The notes below the pieces were generated by a model, which made no database searches, was not told the origin of the DNA, and saw nothing but the letters and a program-made list of their open reading frames with translations. A program made the position numbers and the translations under genes. Positions 1-10,167 of a DNA stretch of 64,000 nt are shown one piece after another. Numbering within the stretch: position 1 is the stretch's first letter; every line of letters begins with the position of its first letter. The DNA is taken from positions 868,001-932,000 of the forward strand of contig JAUPSS010000008.1 of assembly GCA_040285825.1 (NCBI GenBank). The letters are read 5' to 3'. This DNA comes from Eukaryota sp. TZLM1-RC (taxonomy: Eukaryota > Metamonada: BaSk clade).

Positions 1-1506
1 AAACCATTGCTTTGTGAAAAGCTAGTTAGTGAACGACTTACTACAATGTTTAATAAATCGCATAACCCTTTGAATATGGCATTTGCAAATTCAATACCAT
101 TGTCACTATGAATCAACAGTGGGATACCAAAAATTGATACTACACTCCATAGGAGGTGATTGGTTGCCTCCACTGCATTCAATTCCTTTACAGGGCAAAT
201 GATCGTATACCTGGTGAACGAGTCTACAAAAACTATTAAATATTTGAATCCATTATCATCTTGTTGTAATGGTCCAATAGTATCTGCGTTTAATCGTGCA
301 AAAGGTCGATCAGCCCAAAGAGAGCCAGATGATTCAATGACATTTTTAGGCACATGTGCCGTCTTTTTGACATGCTGGGCATCTCTTAATATGGTTAATC
401 ATGTCTTTGCGCATGTCGGGCCAAAAGTAATCACTATTAAGTAATTTCTTTACGCTAGTCGTCACACTAGGATGGCCAACATTTGCATGTCCATGAATGA
501 TAGTTAAAGTCTGCTTCTTTAAACTATCTGGGATGACAATCTTCCCACGATTGTTGGTATACAATTGAATATCTGAATTATAATTGTAATCTTTATAATA
601 ATCAGGATTTGAATCAACATCTATAAGTTGTTCTTGCCTAATCTTTGAGATCCGAGTGTCAAATAAATCAAATTTAGTATCCTCAACTGCTTCTTTCAGT
701 GCAGATAAGCTATTGATCGTGGGTAGCTCAATTGTGGACGGTTGAGTAATATCATCCCTTAACAAATTAACTCTAGTTAATAAATTTAAATAGGGTAATT
801 GTTCTTCAACTCTGTGAGGTGCCAAGTTTCTCACTTGTTGGACTCGAGGAGTTTTGGGTTTGGCGTCAACCAATCTACACAACATGTCTGCCCAATAATT
901 CTCCTCGCCTGCAGTGTGGACTACATCAAAATTGAATTCTGACAATATTAGTAGCCACCTCTTCACAATTCTGTTCTTTTCAGGAGCTGATATGAGGTAT
1001 GCTAAATTTCTATGATCAGTGAAAATAGTTAATTTCCTCGAAATTAAATAATTTTCTAAACTACTGTCAGTGAGAATTAGTAAAATTGCATACAACTCTT
1101 TCTGAAGTACAGACCAATTCTTTTGTGAAGTTGTTAATAATCTGCTAAAGAAGGCAATAGGTACAACCTTTCTCTTAATTAGCGGAGTCGTAGGATCTTT
1201 AGGTGGGTTAGCTTCTTGCCATATTACTCCACCTACAGCCACATCGGACGCGTCAGCACTTATTAAAATATGCTTGTCTTCTCAGGGCAATTCAAGAGGG
1301 ATATTTGCTTTGATAAGATTTATAATCTTACCGAAAGCCTCGTCATGATCAGGAGTCCACTTGATTTTTGACGGTTTGTTTCTGGTTAATTTGTTGATTG
1401 GTTCTATCAAGTCAGACAAATTTGGCAACCAGTCACGTATATAATTGATCGATCCTTTAAAACTCCTAACTTCAGGTAATGTCCTGGGTTTGGGTAAATT
1501 GATCAG
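1..1506 (-). pseudogene. RNase H and integrase part of Pol, Ty3/gypsy copy 1
   Basis: Continuation of Pol after the 1507 stop. It begins with the RT connection, then a UGA at 1282-1284, then RNase H (AVGGVIWQEA, VPIAFFSRLL, FTDHRNLAYL, ending YWADMLCRL), and the integrase zinc-binding domain (HANVGHPS, RCPACQK). Just after CPACQK the frame changes by one base (near 361-369), and the integrase core follows in another frame (LNADTIGPL, HSDNGIEFAN) up to the window edge. Both the 1282 UGA and the frame change are present in copy 2 at 7992-7994 and 7071-7079, so they predate the duplication. Confidence 0.88.
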
Positions 1507-4500
1507 TCACTCAATCCTAGATTCATCTATATAACGGGTTTTGTTTACAAAAATACTACCTAGAATTTTTATTTCATGTTTGCAAGTGGTAAAGCTACAC
1601 TTGGGTAGGCCAAGGTTAACTCTAAAACGTTTGGCGCGTTCTAGGACCGTACCTACTCTAGATAGAAATTCATCCAGGGTCGAAGCTACTATTATTATAT
1701 CATCGATATAAATAAATACGCCCTCAGAATCAAATATTTCCATCATCATGTTTTGGAAGACTGCAGGAACGTTCTTCAAACCAAAACAAGCCCTTTTAAA
1801 ACTGATCGACATCCCGGGAATTGATACGGTAGTTTTATCAATATCCTCTTCTGCAATTTTGAGCTGCCAAAATGCCTTAGGTAAATCTAGAGTTGCTATA
1901 TAATTAGCTTTACTTAGAAACTCTAAAATGTCGCTAATCCTGGGCAAATTTGCCTCTACAGGTTTAGTTAAATCATTTACTCCACCAATACCACTAAAAT
2001 CGCCAGTTAATCGTGGTTTCCTGTGATCAGGGTAAATCACAAGACAGACGGGACTACTGAATTGAGACTTTGCGGGCACAGCAAATACATTACGGATCAA
2101 TTCGTTGAAAATTTCCTCGGCTACCCGTTGTTTTTCTGGGTTTAATCTTCGAGGTTTCCTTTTGACGACCTTACTTTCGTCATAAAATGGAATGGTCATC
2201 GGCTGACAATCAATTCCATCCGGGTGAGGTAGCCCACTAAATACATTTCTATATTTTTCGAGTAGCACGACTAGGCGTTCCTCGTCCCTATTGTCATCCA
2301 GGCATATTCTACAGCCCAACTCATCTAACTCATGTCTAAATGTAGAATGCCCAAAATCATTACCTAAGTCTGATTTATTACTCAATTGTTCAATGAATCT
2401 AATTGGTTGACAAATTCTATTATCGAACTCACATTCAGCATTTAAGATGGTGCGATGTTCGCGATCCAAATTAATATTAAAACCGTGCTCCGTGCGTAGC
2501 CCCAAGGTTTGTAATAAGTCTCTTCCGATCAAAAAATTATTGGTACCAGGAATGATCTGGAATTCGATCCTTAAAAACACTTGAGTGGCCAAGCTACCCA
2601 CATTTAGAGCAAGAACACCACTTGCACATCCCAGGGTTGTGGAGCGAATACCATTTGCCGATAAGTATTCGACAGTCTTATTGTCATTAACTGTCATATT
2701 ACATTTAGAGGCTAAATCCATTGATAATGCTGAAAATGCAGCTCCATTATCAATTTCGCCTTGTACTTCCACGTTATTTATGGTGCAGGTTAACCAAAGT
2801 TCCCCGTTAGAACTTTCTTGGTCCTCTGCTACCCTGGATAGTCTAACACTGTGGATAGAACCCACAGGATTGGATGACTCTCTAAATCTTTTGAATGGAT
2901 TTAGGTGATTATAATTCGAATCTGTTTTGCTCATTTTATGAATGGATTTGATTGAATTATTTGTAAGGTTATTGTTAAAAGATGTATAATCATCTGATTT
3001 ATTACTACTACTTTTACGTTTTCTATCACGTCTTTCACCTCCTTGACGCTTTTTTGAACCAGGTCTTCCCACTAATTTAAAACATTTCTCTTCAGGATGT
3101 TTATTGGTTTTACATAAGTTACACCATTGCTCTGAAGGGATGGGTCGACTGCTTACTCTAGGGTTCTTAAAAGGACCTTTTGACTGGCTTCGTCCTTTTT
3201 GCGCAGGAGCGTGAGCACCAAAAGCTGTTCTTTTCAAATTCATGTCTTTGATCGAAGATTCAAGGCTATTGACCTTGTTAACAAATGCGTTACCTAAATC
3301 GTAAATCGCACCGCCCAGTTTCTCGTTACTTGAATCAAACTTGCCAATCCAAATGATATATGTGTCCATCAATTGATTGTTTGTTTTGTAGTTAATAGTT
3401 TCGAGAAATCTGTTTGCTGGGTAGACGACAGACGGATTACCATCCGTTCCAGGCATAATTGTAGAGCGTCGAAATATATATATGATCTGCTCCATGAAGG
3501 CTGTCCATGAAGATTCAGCAGTCATTTTGCGACTGATCTCAGGTGGTCTTACAGACCTTAAAGCCTTCTCAACATCGGTAGGGTATTTGTACTGGGTGCT
3601 GAGTAGCAAATATTCCCAGATTTCGGCGTCAGATGGGTTGTTGCCTAACACGTTTGTTCGGCCTCCATAAAAACTCTGCCATTCTGCGATCACCTTACCC
3701 TCGATCATAAATCTCAAATACAAAGGGTCCACTTCGAAGAACATAGATCTAACGAAGTCGTACTGATGAACAGGTTGATCGTATTTGGTGATCGGCGTAA
3801 ATGCTCTGGTGGGTCCATCGCGATCCCTAACTGTTTTAGCCCAATTGCCAAAGTTAAGAACGAAGTAGAAGATCTTTTTGGCGTCAATCGCTTCATTTAA
3901 CTTAACTAGGCATCTCAGTTTGTCGTCTATTCTTTTCCTCAATTTCTCCTCGTCTGTTACAGGAGTTCTATAAAGACCGAGGGTGTCGACGAGAGAATCT
4001 CTAGGAGCATTCGTTCCTAGGGGTTGCGTGGGTATAGATGATTTTATAACAGATGCTTGTGTAGGAGTTGCTTCACAAGAAGCTCTCCCAGATGCCAGAG
4101 GCCCTACAGAAGGTGTACTAAATAGGTTCATATTCCTCTCTTCTGAAGGCAATGTTTCGCCCAACCTAATGATAAATCTTGTCTTAGGAGGTTCCTCCTG
4201 CATAGGTACGGTCTGGGCTGGTGGCCTTAAATCCACCCAATCTGGTGCATCTTTGGATCCTCTAGGGACCCCTGCTAGTTTATGATCATATGGAAGGCAA
4301 CTGCTCTTTATTAAGACATTCTCAAAAACATTCTGGTCGGGCCAGCTATCAACCCATGCCTTAAGTTTAGCCATCCATGCATCAGGGTATACTAATTTTA
4401 ACTTGTAAGGGCCAACACGCTGCTCTTTCAATTCAATTACCCTTGTGCCTATTTTTCTAATGTAGGACTCTTTGGTATGGAATTGAAGGGTGTCACCTCG

Positions 4501-5739
4501 AGATTCATCGAATCTGCCCCCAAGCATAATAAAAATGTCCGCAATAGAATCTTTTGGGTGTACGTTCTCCACTAGGAAATGCCTTACGACGCCTCTAAGG
4601 TTTCTACCTTGTTGATTATGAGGATACATTTTAGCTATCCAAAATAGTCTGTCGTAAGCTTCTTGATTTCCACTAAAATATATTTTGTGGTCATCAATTG
4701 CATCCCTATGCCATTTGGCAGGCCTGGAAGTAGCAGCTTGATACTTTGAACGAGGAGCGCTGAAATAGCAATCCTCGACTGCACTCATCCCACACGAGAC
4801 TGCCGAATCGGTAAGATCATCCAATCTCTTCAAAAGATTTGGACTCTGATCATAACTCTCGTAGACGACGTCGTCAAGTGTTTTGCCGTGGGCTTCCCCA
4901 AAGAGGAAGGGCCAACGTTTCGCTAAATAGTCACGTCGGACCTTCTCACATTCGGCTGGGTCTACGTCTCCCGCAAGATGCTCTGACTCATTCTCAGCCA
5001 TTTTTAATAATTCGTCATCACTCCAATCCATTACATCTTCGGGAGGATTGGCGATGAGGTCCAATAAGAAATCTCTAGTTACAGCCTCAACTGCCTTTGC
5101 TAATTTCCTTCGGTAAAGACCCTGAGAAGTCCCTTCCGTAGATGGGAAACTAGGAGTTGGATTAGGAGGATTGGGTGTATGAGGTGGTTCATCATCGCTC
5201 TCATCCCCTCTCCTGCTGTAGTTCTGATTAAGAGATCCTCTGGAATCACTTTGAGGTTCCTCACTTGAGCTGATGTCAGAAGTAGGTGAGGAGGGAGTTT
5301 TACGTGAGGAGCTAGTCGTAGACTGTTGCTCGCCTTCGCCTCCTTCGCCTTCTGTACAAGCGTCAGATTTATTACTTACAACAAACGCTTTGAATCTCCG
5401 TTGCTCGCTCGGAGTGAGAAAACTCTTCCTACAAGGAAGGAGCTCCGAGGAGTTATTGGGATATGTGTACAGTTCTGTCACATCCACAACGTGGTTACCT
5501 CTCTCCTTATTGGGGAGGTGGCTTTCTTTCTGAGAGGCAAGGCTCTTCTCAGCGGAAAGCTTACTCTCCTTAGGAGGATTACTCTTCCCGAAGGAAGGAT
5601 TACTCTCCGTAGGTGGTGGATTACTCACCGTGGGTGGTGGATTGTTCTCCTTCAAAGAAGGGACATTACTCTTCCTCAGAGAGGAAGGAGGGTTATCATT
5701 GAGGCTTTTCAGGCCATTAATTAATGATGCTTTATCCAT
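1507..5739 (-). CDS. Gag-protease-RT polyprotein, Ty3/gypsy copy 1
   Basis: One open frame covers Gag and the first half of Pol. The ATG at 5739 lies 3 nt inside the LTR boundary. The N-terminal ~85 residues are imperfect Ser/Asn/Pro/Lys repeats. A long Gag follows, then a basic segment with a CX2CX4HX4C zinc knuckle (CNLCKTNKHPEEKC), a retropepsin-type motif EIDNGAAFSALS (DNGA where DTGA or DSGA is usual), and a reverse transcriptase with LTGDFSG, TLDLPKAFWQ, CFGLKNVP and the catalytic FIYIDDI. The frame ends at a UGA (1507-1509) just before the RT connection domain; copy 2 has a glycine codon there, so this is a private nonsense mutation. Gag and Pol are in one frame, with no Gag/Pol frameshift signal. 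Confidence 0.9.
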   Translation of the reverse strand: MDKASLINGLKSLNDNPPSSLRKSNVPSLKENNPPPTVSNPPPTESNPSFGKSNPPKESKLSAEKSLASQKESHLPNKERGNHVVDVTELYTYPNNSSELLPCRKSFLTPSEQRRFKAFVVSNKSDACTEGEGGEGEQQSTTSSSRKTPSSPTSDISSSEEPQSDSRGSLNQNYSRRGDESDDEPPHTPNPPNPTPSFPSTEGTSQGLYRRKLAKAVEAVTRDFLLDLIANPPEDVMDWSDDELLKMAENESEHLAGDVDPAECEKVRRDYLAKRWPFLFGEAHGKTLDDVVYESYDQSPNLLKRLDDLTDSAVSCGMSAVEDCYFSAPRSKYQAATSRPAKWHRDAIDDHKIYFSGNQEAYDRLFWIAKMYPHNQQGRNLRGVVRHFLVENVHPKDSIADIFIMLGGRFDESRGDTLQFHTKESYIRKIGTRVIELKEQRVGPYKLKLVYPDAWMAKLKAWVDSWPDQNVFENVLIKSSCLPYDHKLAGVPRGSKDAPDWVDLRPPAQTVPMQEEPPKTRFIIRLGETLPSEERNMNLFSTPSVGPLASGRASCEATPTQASVIKSSIPTQPLGTNAPRDSLVDTLGLYRTPVTDEEKLRKRIDDKLRCLVKLNEAIDAKKIFYFVLNFGNWAKTVRDRDGPTRAFTPITKYDQPVHQYDFVRSMFFEVDPLYLRFMIEGKVIAEWQSFYGGRTNVLGNNPSDAEIWEYLLLSTQYKYPTDVEKALRSVRPPEISRKMTAESSWTAFMEQIIYIFRRSTIMPGTDGNPSVVYPANRFLETINYKTNNQLMDTYIIWIGKFDSSNEKLGGAIYDLGNAFVNKVNSLESSIKDMNLKRTAFGAHAPAQKGRSQSKGPFKNPRVSSRPIPSEQWCNLCKTNKHPEEKCFKLVGRPGSKKRQGGERRDRKRKSSSNKSDDYTSFNNNLTNNSIKSIHKMSKTDSNYNHLNPFKRFRESSNPVGSIHSVRLSRVAEDQESSNGELWLTCTINNVEVQGEIDNGAAFSALSMDLASKCNMTVNDNKTVEYLSANGIRSTTLGCASGVLALNVGSLATQVFLRIEFQIIPGTNNFLIGRDLLQTLGLRTEHGFNINLDREHRTILNAECEFDNRICQPIRFIEQLSNKSDLGNDFGHSTFRHELDELGCRICLDDNRDEERLVVLLEKYRNVFSGLPHPDGIDCQPMTIPFYDESKVVKRKPRRLNPEKQRVAEEIFNELIRNVFAVPAKSQFSSPVCLVIYPDHRKPRLTGDFSGIGGVNDLTKPVEANLPRISDILEFLSKANYIATLDLPKAFWQLKIAEEDIDKTTVSIPGMSISFKRACFGLKNVPAVFQNMMMEIFDSEGVFIYIDDIIIVASTLDEFLSRVGTVLERAKRFRVNLGLPKCSFTTCKHEIKILGSIFVNKTRYIDESRIE

Positions 5740-5742
5740 ATA

Positions 5743-5860
5743 TGATAACAAAGAATAAGGAATAATTTATTAGAATTTCACCGGCCCTTATAAAGGCCAT
5801 CACTAGTGAACTATGTTATATAAACATAAATGTACTGGACTAATTGTCTACAGTACAACA
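5743..5860 (-). repeat. 118-bp LTR shared by Ty3 copies 1 and 2
   Basis: On the minus strand the repeat starts TGTTGTACTG and ends TTGTTATCA, so it has TG...CA ends. It contains TTTATATAACATA (TATA-like) and CTAATAAATTATT (a possible poly(A) signal). The integrase stop codon of copy 2 abuts its 5' end (5861-5863) and the gag ATG of copy 1 begins 4 nt after its 3' end. Matching 118-bp copies lie at 12520-12637 and, inverted, at 13461-13578. Confidence 0.92.
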
Positions 5861-7952
5861 CTACCTTTTCCCTCTCTTAGGTCTCGAACGAGAGCTACGA
5901 GTACTGACTGCAGGGGAACTAGTCTTAGATTTGAAATTAGAAGATGCCTTCCGTTTCCTGGTAGTGTGAGGACTAATTGAGCGCAAATATGTTTGATATG
6001 CCTCAGTGCTTTTGACGTCAGCAACTGCGACAGACGAAGTCTCGCCGCCATATTAAACTGCGGTACAATAAGGAACTTTATTATTGTTCGAATCTACGTA
6101 ATCAAAGTGATCTATAATTTTAACGATTACAGATTCTTCCATATCACCAGCAGCAATATTCTTATGCCAATCAAGATCTTCTTTAGAGAAGTCTGAAAGG
6201 TATAGTTTACAATGATTTATACTTGCCGTAGACATCGAACCAGTGACAAGATTCTTGAGTAATAAACTTTTATTGGATTTAACTTCTTCAACGAGAAAAG
6301 GGCCAGCGAAGCAACCATGGAGTTTACCATTAGTCTTTAATCGCAAAACTAAGTCACCTTTATTAAAAGGGTTCCTATGTTTGTTAACTTCAGGCAGTTG
6401 TTGAGCTTGCCTGAGCTCTGCCTCTTCTCTCTTCTTTGAAATCCTTTCAAGTTTTGCTTCAAGATCTTTAACAAAGGGAATATTAACATTACCTGATTTT
6501 ATTAATTCAAACATATTACTAGGATCAGCTCTAGGGCTGTGGTCGCTACCAAACATTAAATTGTAGGGCGAATGACCAGTAACTCTACTAATAGTTGAAT
6601 TGATTTGAAGTTGTACAATTGGGATATATTCACTCCAATTGCTATAATCGCCAGAGTCCACCAAAATCTTTCTTAGACTTTGTAAAATGTCTCTGTGTCG
6701 TCTTTCCACTAAACCATTGCTTTGTGAAAAGCTAGTTAGTGAACGACTTACTACAATGTTTAATAAATCGCATAACCCTTTGAATATGGCATTTGCAAAT
6801 TCAATACCATTGTCACTATGAATCAACAGTGGGATACCAAAAATTGATACTACACTCCATAGGAGGTGATTGGTTGCCTCCACTGCATTCAATTCCTTTA
6901 CAGGGCAAATGATCGTATACCTGGTGAACGAGTCTACAAAAACTATTAAATATTTGAATCCATTATCATCTTGTTGTAATGGTCCAATAGTATCTGCGTT
7001 TAATCGTGCAAAAGGTCGATCAGCCCAAAGAGAGCCAGATGATTCAATGACATTTTTAGGCACATGTGCCGTCTTTTTGACATGCTGGGCATCTCTTAAT
7101 ATGGTTAATCATGTCTTTGCGCATGTCGGGCCAAAAGTAATCACTATTAAGTAATTTCTTTACGCTAGTCGTCACACTAGGATGGCCAACATTTGCATGT
7201 CCATGAATGATAGTTAAAGTCTGCTTCTTTAAACTATCTGGGATGACAATCTTCCCACGATTGTTGGTATACAATTGAATATCTGAATTATAATTGTAAT
7301 CTTTATAATAATCAGGATTTGAATCAACATCTATAAGTTGTTCTTGCCTAATCTTTGAGATCCGAGTGTCAAATAAATCAAATTTAGTATCCTCAACTGC
7401 TTCTTTCAGTGCAGATAAGCTATTGATCGTGGGTAGCTCAATTGTGGACGGTTGAGTAATATCATCCCTTAACAAATTAACTCTAGTTAATAAATTTAAA
7501 TAGGGTTATTGTTCTTCAACTCTGTGAGGTGCCAAGTTTCTCACTTGTTGGACTCGAGGAGTTTTGGGTTTGGCGTCAACCAATCTACACAACATGTCTG
7601 CTCAATAATTCTCCTCGCCTGCAGTGTGGACTACATCAAAATTGAATTCTGACAATATTACTAGCCACCTCTTCACAATTCTGTTCTTTTCAGGAGCTGA
7701 TATGAGGTATGCTAAACTTCTATGATCAGTGAAAATAGTTAATTTCCTCGAAATTAAATAATTTTCTAAACTACTGTCAGTGAGAATTAGTAAAATTGCA
7801 TACAACTCTTTCTGAAGTACAGACCAATTCTTTTGTGAAGTTGTTAATAATCTGCTAAAGAAGGCAATAGGTACAACCTTTCTCTTAATTAGCGGAGTCG
7901 TAGGATCTTTAGGTGGGTTAGCTTCTTGCCATATTACTCCACCTACAGCCAC
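5861..7952 (-). pseudogene. RNase H and integrase of Ty3 copy 2
   Basis: RNase H (AVGGVIWQEA...YTDH type) from 7952, broken at 7602 and 7506. Next is the integrase zinc-binding domain (HANVGHPS, CPACQK) to 7056, a one-base frame change, then the core from 7063 with D-D-E residues visible in LNADTIGPL, HSDNGIEFAN and NGLVERRHRD. A GPF/chromodomain-like tail follows (CFAGPFLVEEVKSN). A UAA near 6055 replaces the Trp codon present in the plus-strand fragment at 13264. Downstream, a Ser/Arg/Lys-rich tail runs to the stop at 5861-5863. Confidence 0.87.
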
Positions 7953-8142
7953 ATCGGACGCGTCAGCACTTATTAAAATATGCTTGTCTTCTCAGGGCAA
8001 TTCAAGAGGGATATTTGCTTTGATAAGATTTATAATCTTACCGAAAGCCTCGTCATGATCAGGAGTCCACTTGATTTTTGACGGTTTGTTTCTGGTGAAT
8101 TTGGTGATTGGTTCTATCAAGTCAGACAAATTTGGCAACCAG

Positions 8143-10167
8143 TCACGTATATAATTGATCGATCCTATAAAACTTTTTAACTTCAGGTAATGTCCTGGGT
8201 TTGGGTAGGTTGATCAGTCCCTTAATCCTAGATTCATCTATATAACGGGTTCTGTTTACAAAAATACTACCTAGAATTTTTATTTCATGTTTGCAAGTGG
8301 TAAAGCTACACTTGGGTAGGCCAAGGTTAACTCTAAAACGTTTAGCGCGTTCTAGGACCGTACCTACTCTAGATAGAAATTCATCCAGGGTCGAAGCTAC
8401 TACTATTATATCATCGATATAAATAAATACGCCCTCAGAATCAAATATTTCCATCATCATGTTTTGGAAGACTGCAGGAACGTTCTTCAAACCAAAACAA
8501 GCCCTTTTAAAACTGATCGACATCCCGGGAATTGATACGGTAGTTTTATCAATATCCTCTTCTGCAATTTTGAGCTGCCAAAATGCCTTAGGTAAATCTA
8601 GAGGTGCTATATAATTAGCTTTACTTAGAAACTCTAAAATGTCGCTAATCCTGGGCAAATTTGCCTCTACAGGTTTAGTTAAATCATTTACTCCACCAAT
8701 ACCACTAAAATCGCCAGTTAATCGTGGTTTCCTGTGATCAGGGTAAATCACAAGACAGATGGGACTACTGAATTGAGACTTTGCGGGCACAGCAAATCCA
8801 TTACGGATCAATTCGTTAAAAATTTCCTCGGCTACCCGTTGTTTTTCTGGGTTTAATCTTCGAGGTTTCCTTTTGACGACCTTACTTTCGTCATAAAATG
8901 GAATGGTCATCGGCTGACAATCAATTCCATCCGGGTGAGGTAGCCCACTAAATACATTTCTATATTTTTCGAGTAGCACGACTAGGCGTTCCTCGTCCCT
9001 AATGTCATCCAGGCATATTCTACAGCCCAACTCATCTAACTCATGTCTAAATGTGGAATGTCCAAAATCATTACCTAAGTCTGATTTATTACTCAATTGT
9101 TCAATGAATCTAATTAATTGACAAATTCTATTATCGAACTCACATTCAGCATTTAAGATGGTGCGATGTTCGCGTTCCAAATTAATATTAAAACCGTGCT
9201 CCGTGCGTAGCCCCAAGGTTTGTAATAAGTCTCTTCCGATCAAAAAATTATTGGTACCAGGAATGATCTGGAATTCGATCCTTAAAAACACTTGAGTGGC
9301 CAAGCTACCCACATTTAGAGCAAGAACACCACTTGCACATCCCAGGGTTGTGGAGCGAATACCATTTGCCGATAAGTATTCGACAGTCTTATTGTCATTA
9401 ACTGTCATATTACATTTAGAGGCTAAATCCATTGATAATGCTGAAAATGCAGCTCCATTATCAATTTCGCCTTGTACTTCCACGTTATTTATGGTGCAGG
9501 TTAACCAAAGTTCCCCGTTAGAACTTTCTTGGTCCTCTGCTACCCTGGATAGTCTAACACTGTGAATAGAACCCACAGGATTGGATGACTCTCTAAATCT
9601 TTTTAATGGATTTAGGTGATTATAATTCGAATCTGTTTTGCTCAATTTATAAATGGATTTGATTGAATTATTTGTAAGGTTATTGTTAAAAGATGTATAA
9701 TCATCTGATTTATTGCTACTACTTTTACGTTTTCTATCACGTCTTTCACCTCCTTGACGCTTTTTTGAACCAGGTCTTCCCACTAATTTAAAACATTTCT
9801 CTTCAGGATGTTTATTGGTTTTACATAAGTTACACCATTGCTCTGAAGGGATGGGTCGACTGCTTACTCTAGGGTTCTTAAAAGGACCTTTTGACTGGGT
9901 TCGTCCTTTTTGCGCAGGAGCGTGAGCACCAAAAGCTGTTCTTTTCAAATTCATGTCTTTGATCGAAGATTCAAGGCTATTGACCTTGTTAACAAATGCG
10001 TTACCTAAATCGTAAATCGCATCGCCCAGTTTCTCGTTACTTGAATCAAACTTGCCAATCCAAATGATATATGTGTCCATCAATTGATTGTTTGTTTTGT
10101 CGTTAATAGTTTCGAGAAATCTCTTTGCTGGGTAGACGACAGACGGATTACCATCCGTTCCAGGCAT
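8143..10167 (-). pseudogene. Zinc knuckle, protease and RT of Ty3 copy 2
   Basis: Continues copy 2 from the AT-run frameshift. The zinc knuckle CX2CX4HX4C, protease motif EIDNGAAFSALS, and RT motifs LTGDFSG and YIDDI are intact. The frame is lost at an extra T near 8170 in the RT connection. The copy 1 counterpart is open across these sites. Confidence 0.88.

Larger units (their letters stand above)
1..5739 (-). mobile_element. Ty3/gypsy LTR retrotransposon, copy 1 (3' end cut by window edge)
   Basis: Internal region of a Ty3-order element read on the minus strand: gag, zinc knuckle, protease, reverse transcriptase, RNase H, integrase. Its 5' LTR is the 118-bp repeat at 5743-5860, which is also the 3' LTR of copy 2. 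The integrase runs off the left edge. Bases 1-1500 are nearly identical to 6711-8200. Lesions visible: a private UGA at 1507-1509 (copy 2 has GGA there), a UGA at 1282-1284 shared with copy 2, and a shared one-base frame change near 361-369 between the integrase zinc-binding domain and the catalytic core. It is therefore unlikely to make full Pol without recoding. Confidence 0.93.

Noticed and set aside
4839-5724. Plus-strand open frames opposite gag (and the same at 11553-12501)
   Set aside because: Antisense of low-complexity gag repeats; present in both copies only because the sequence is duplicated.
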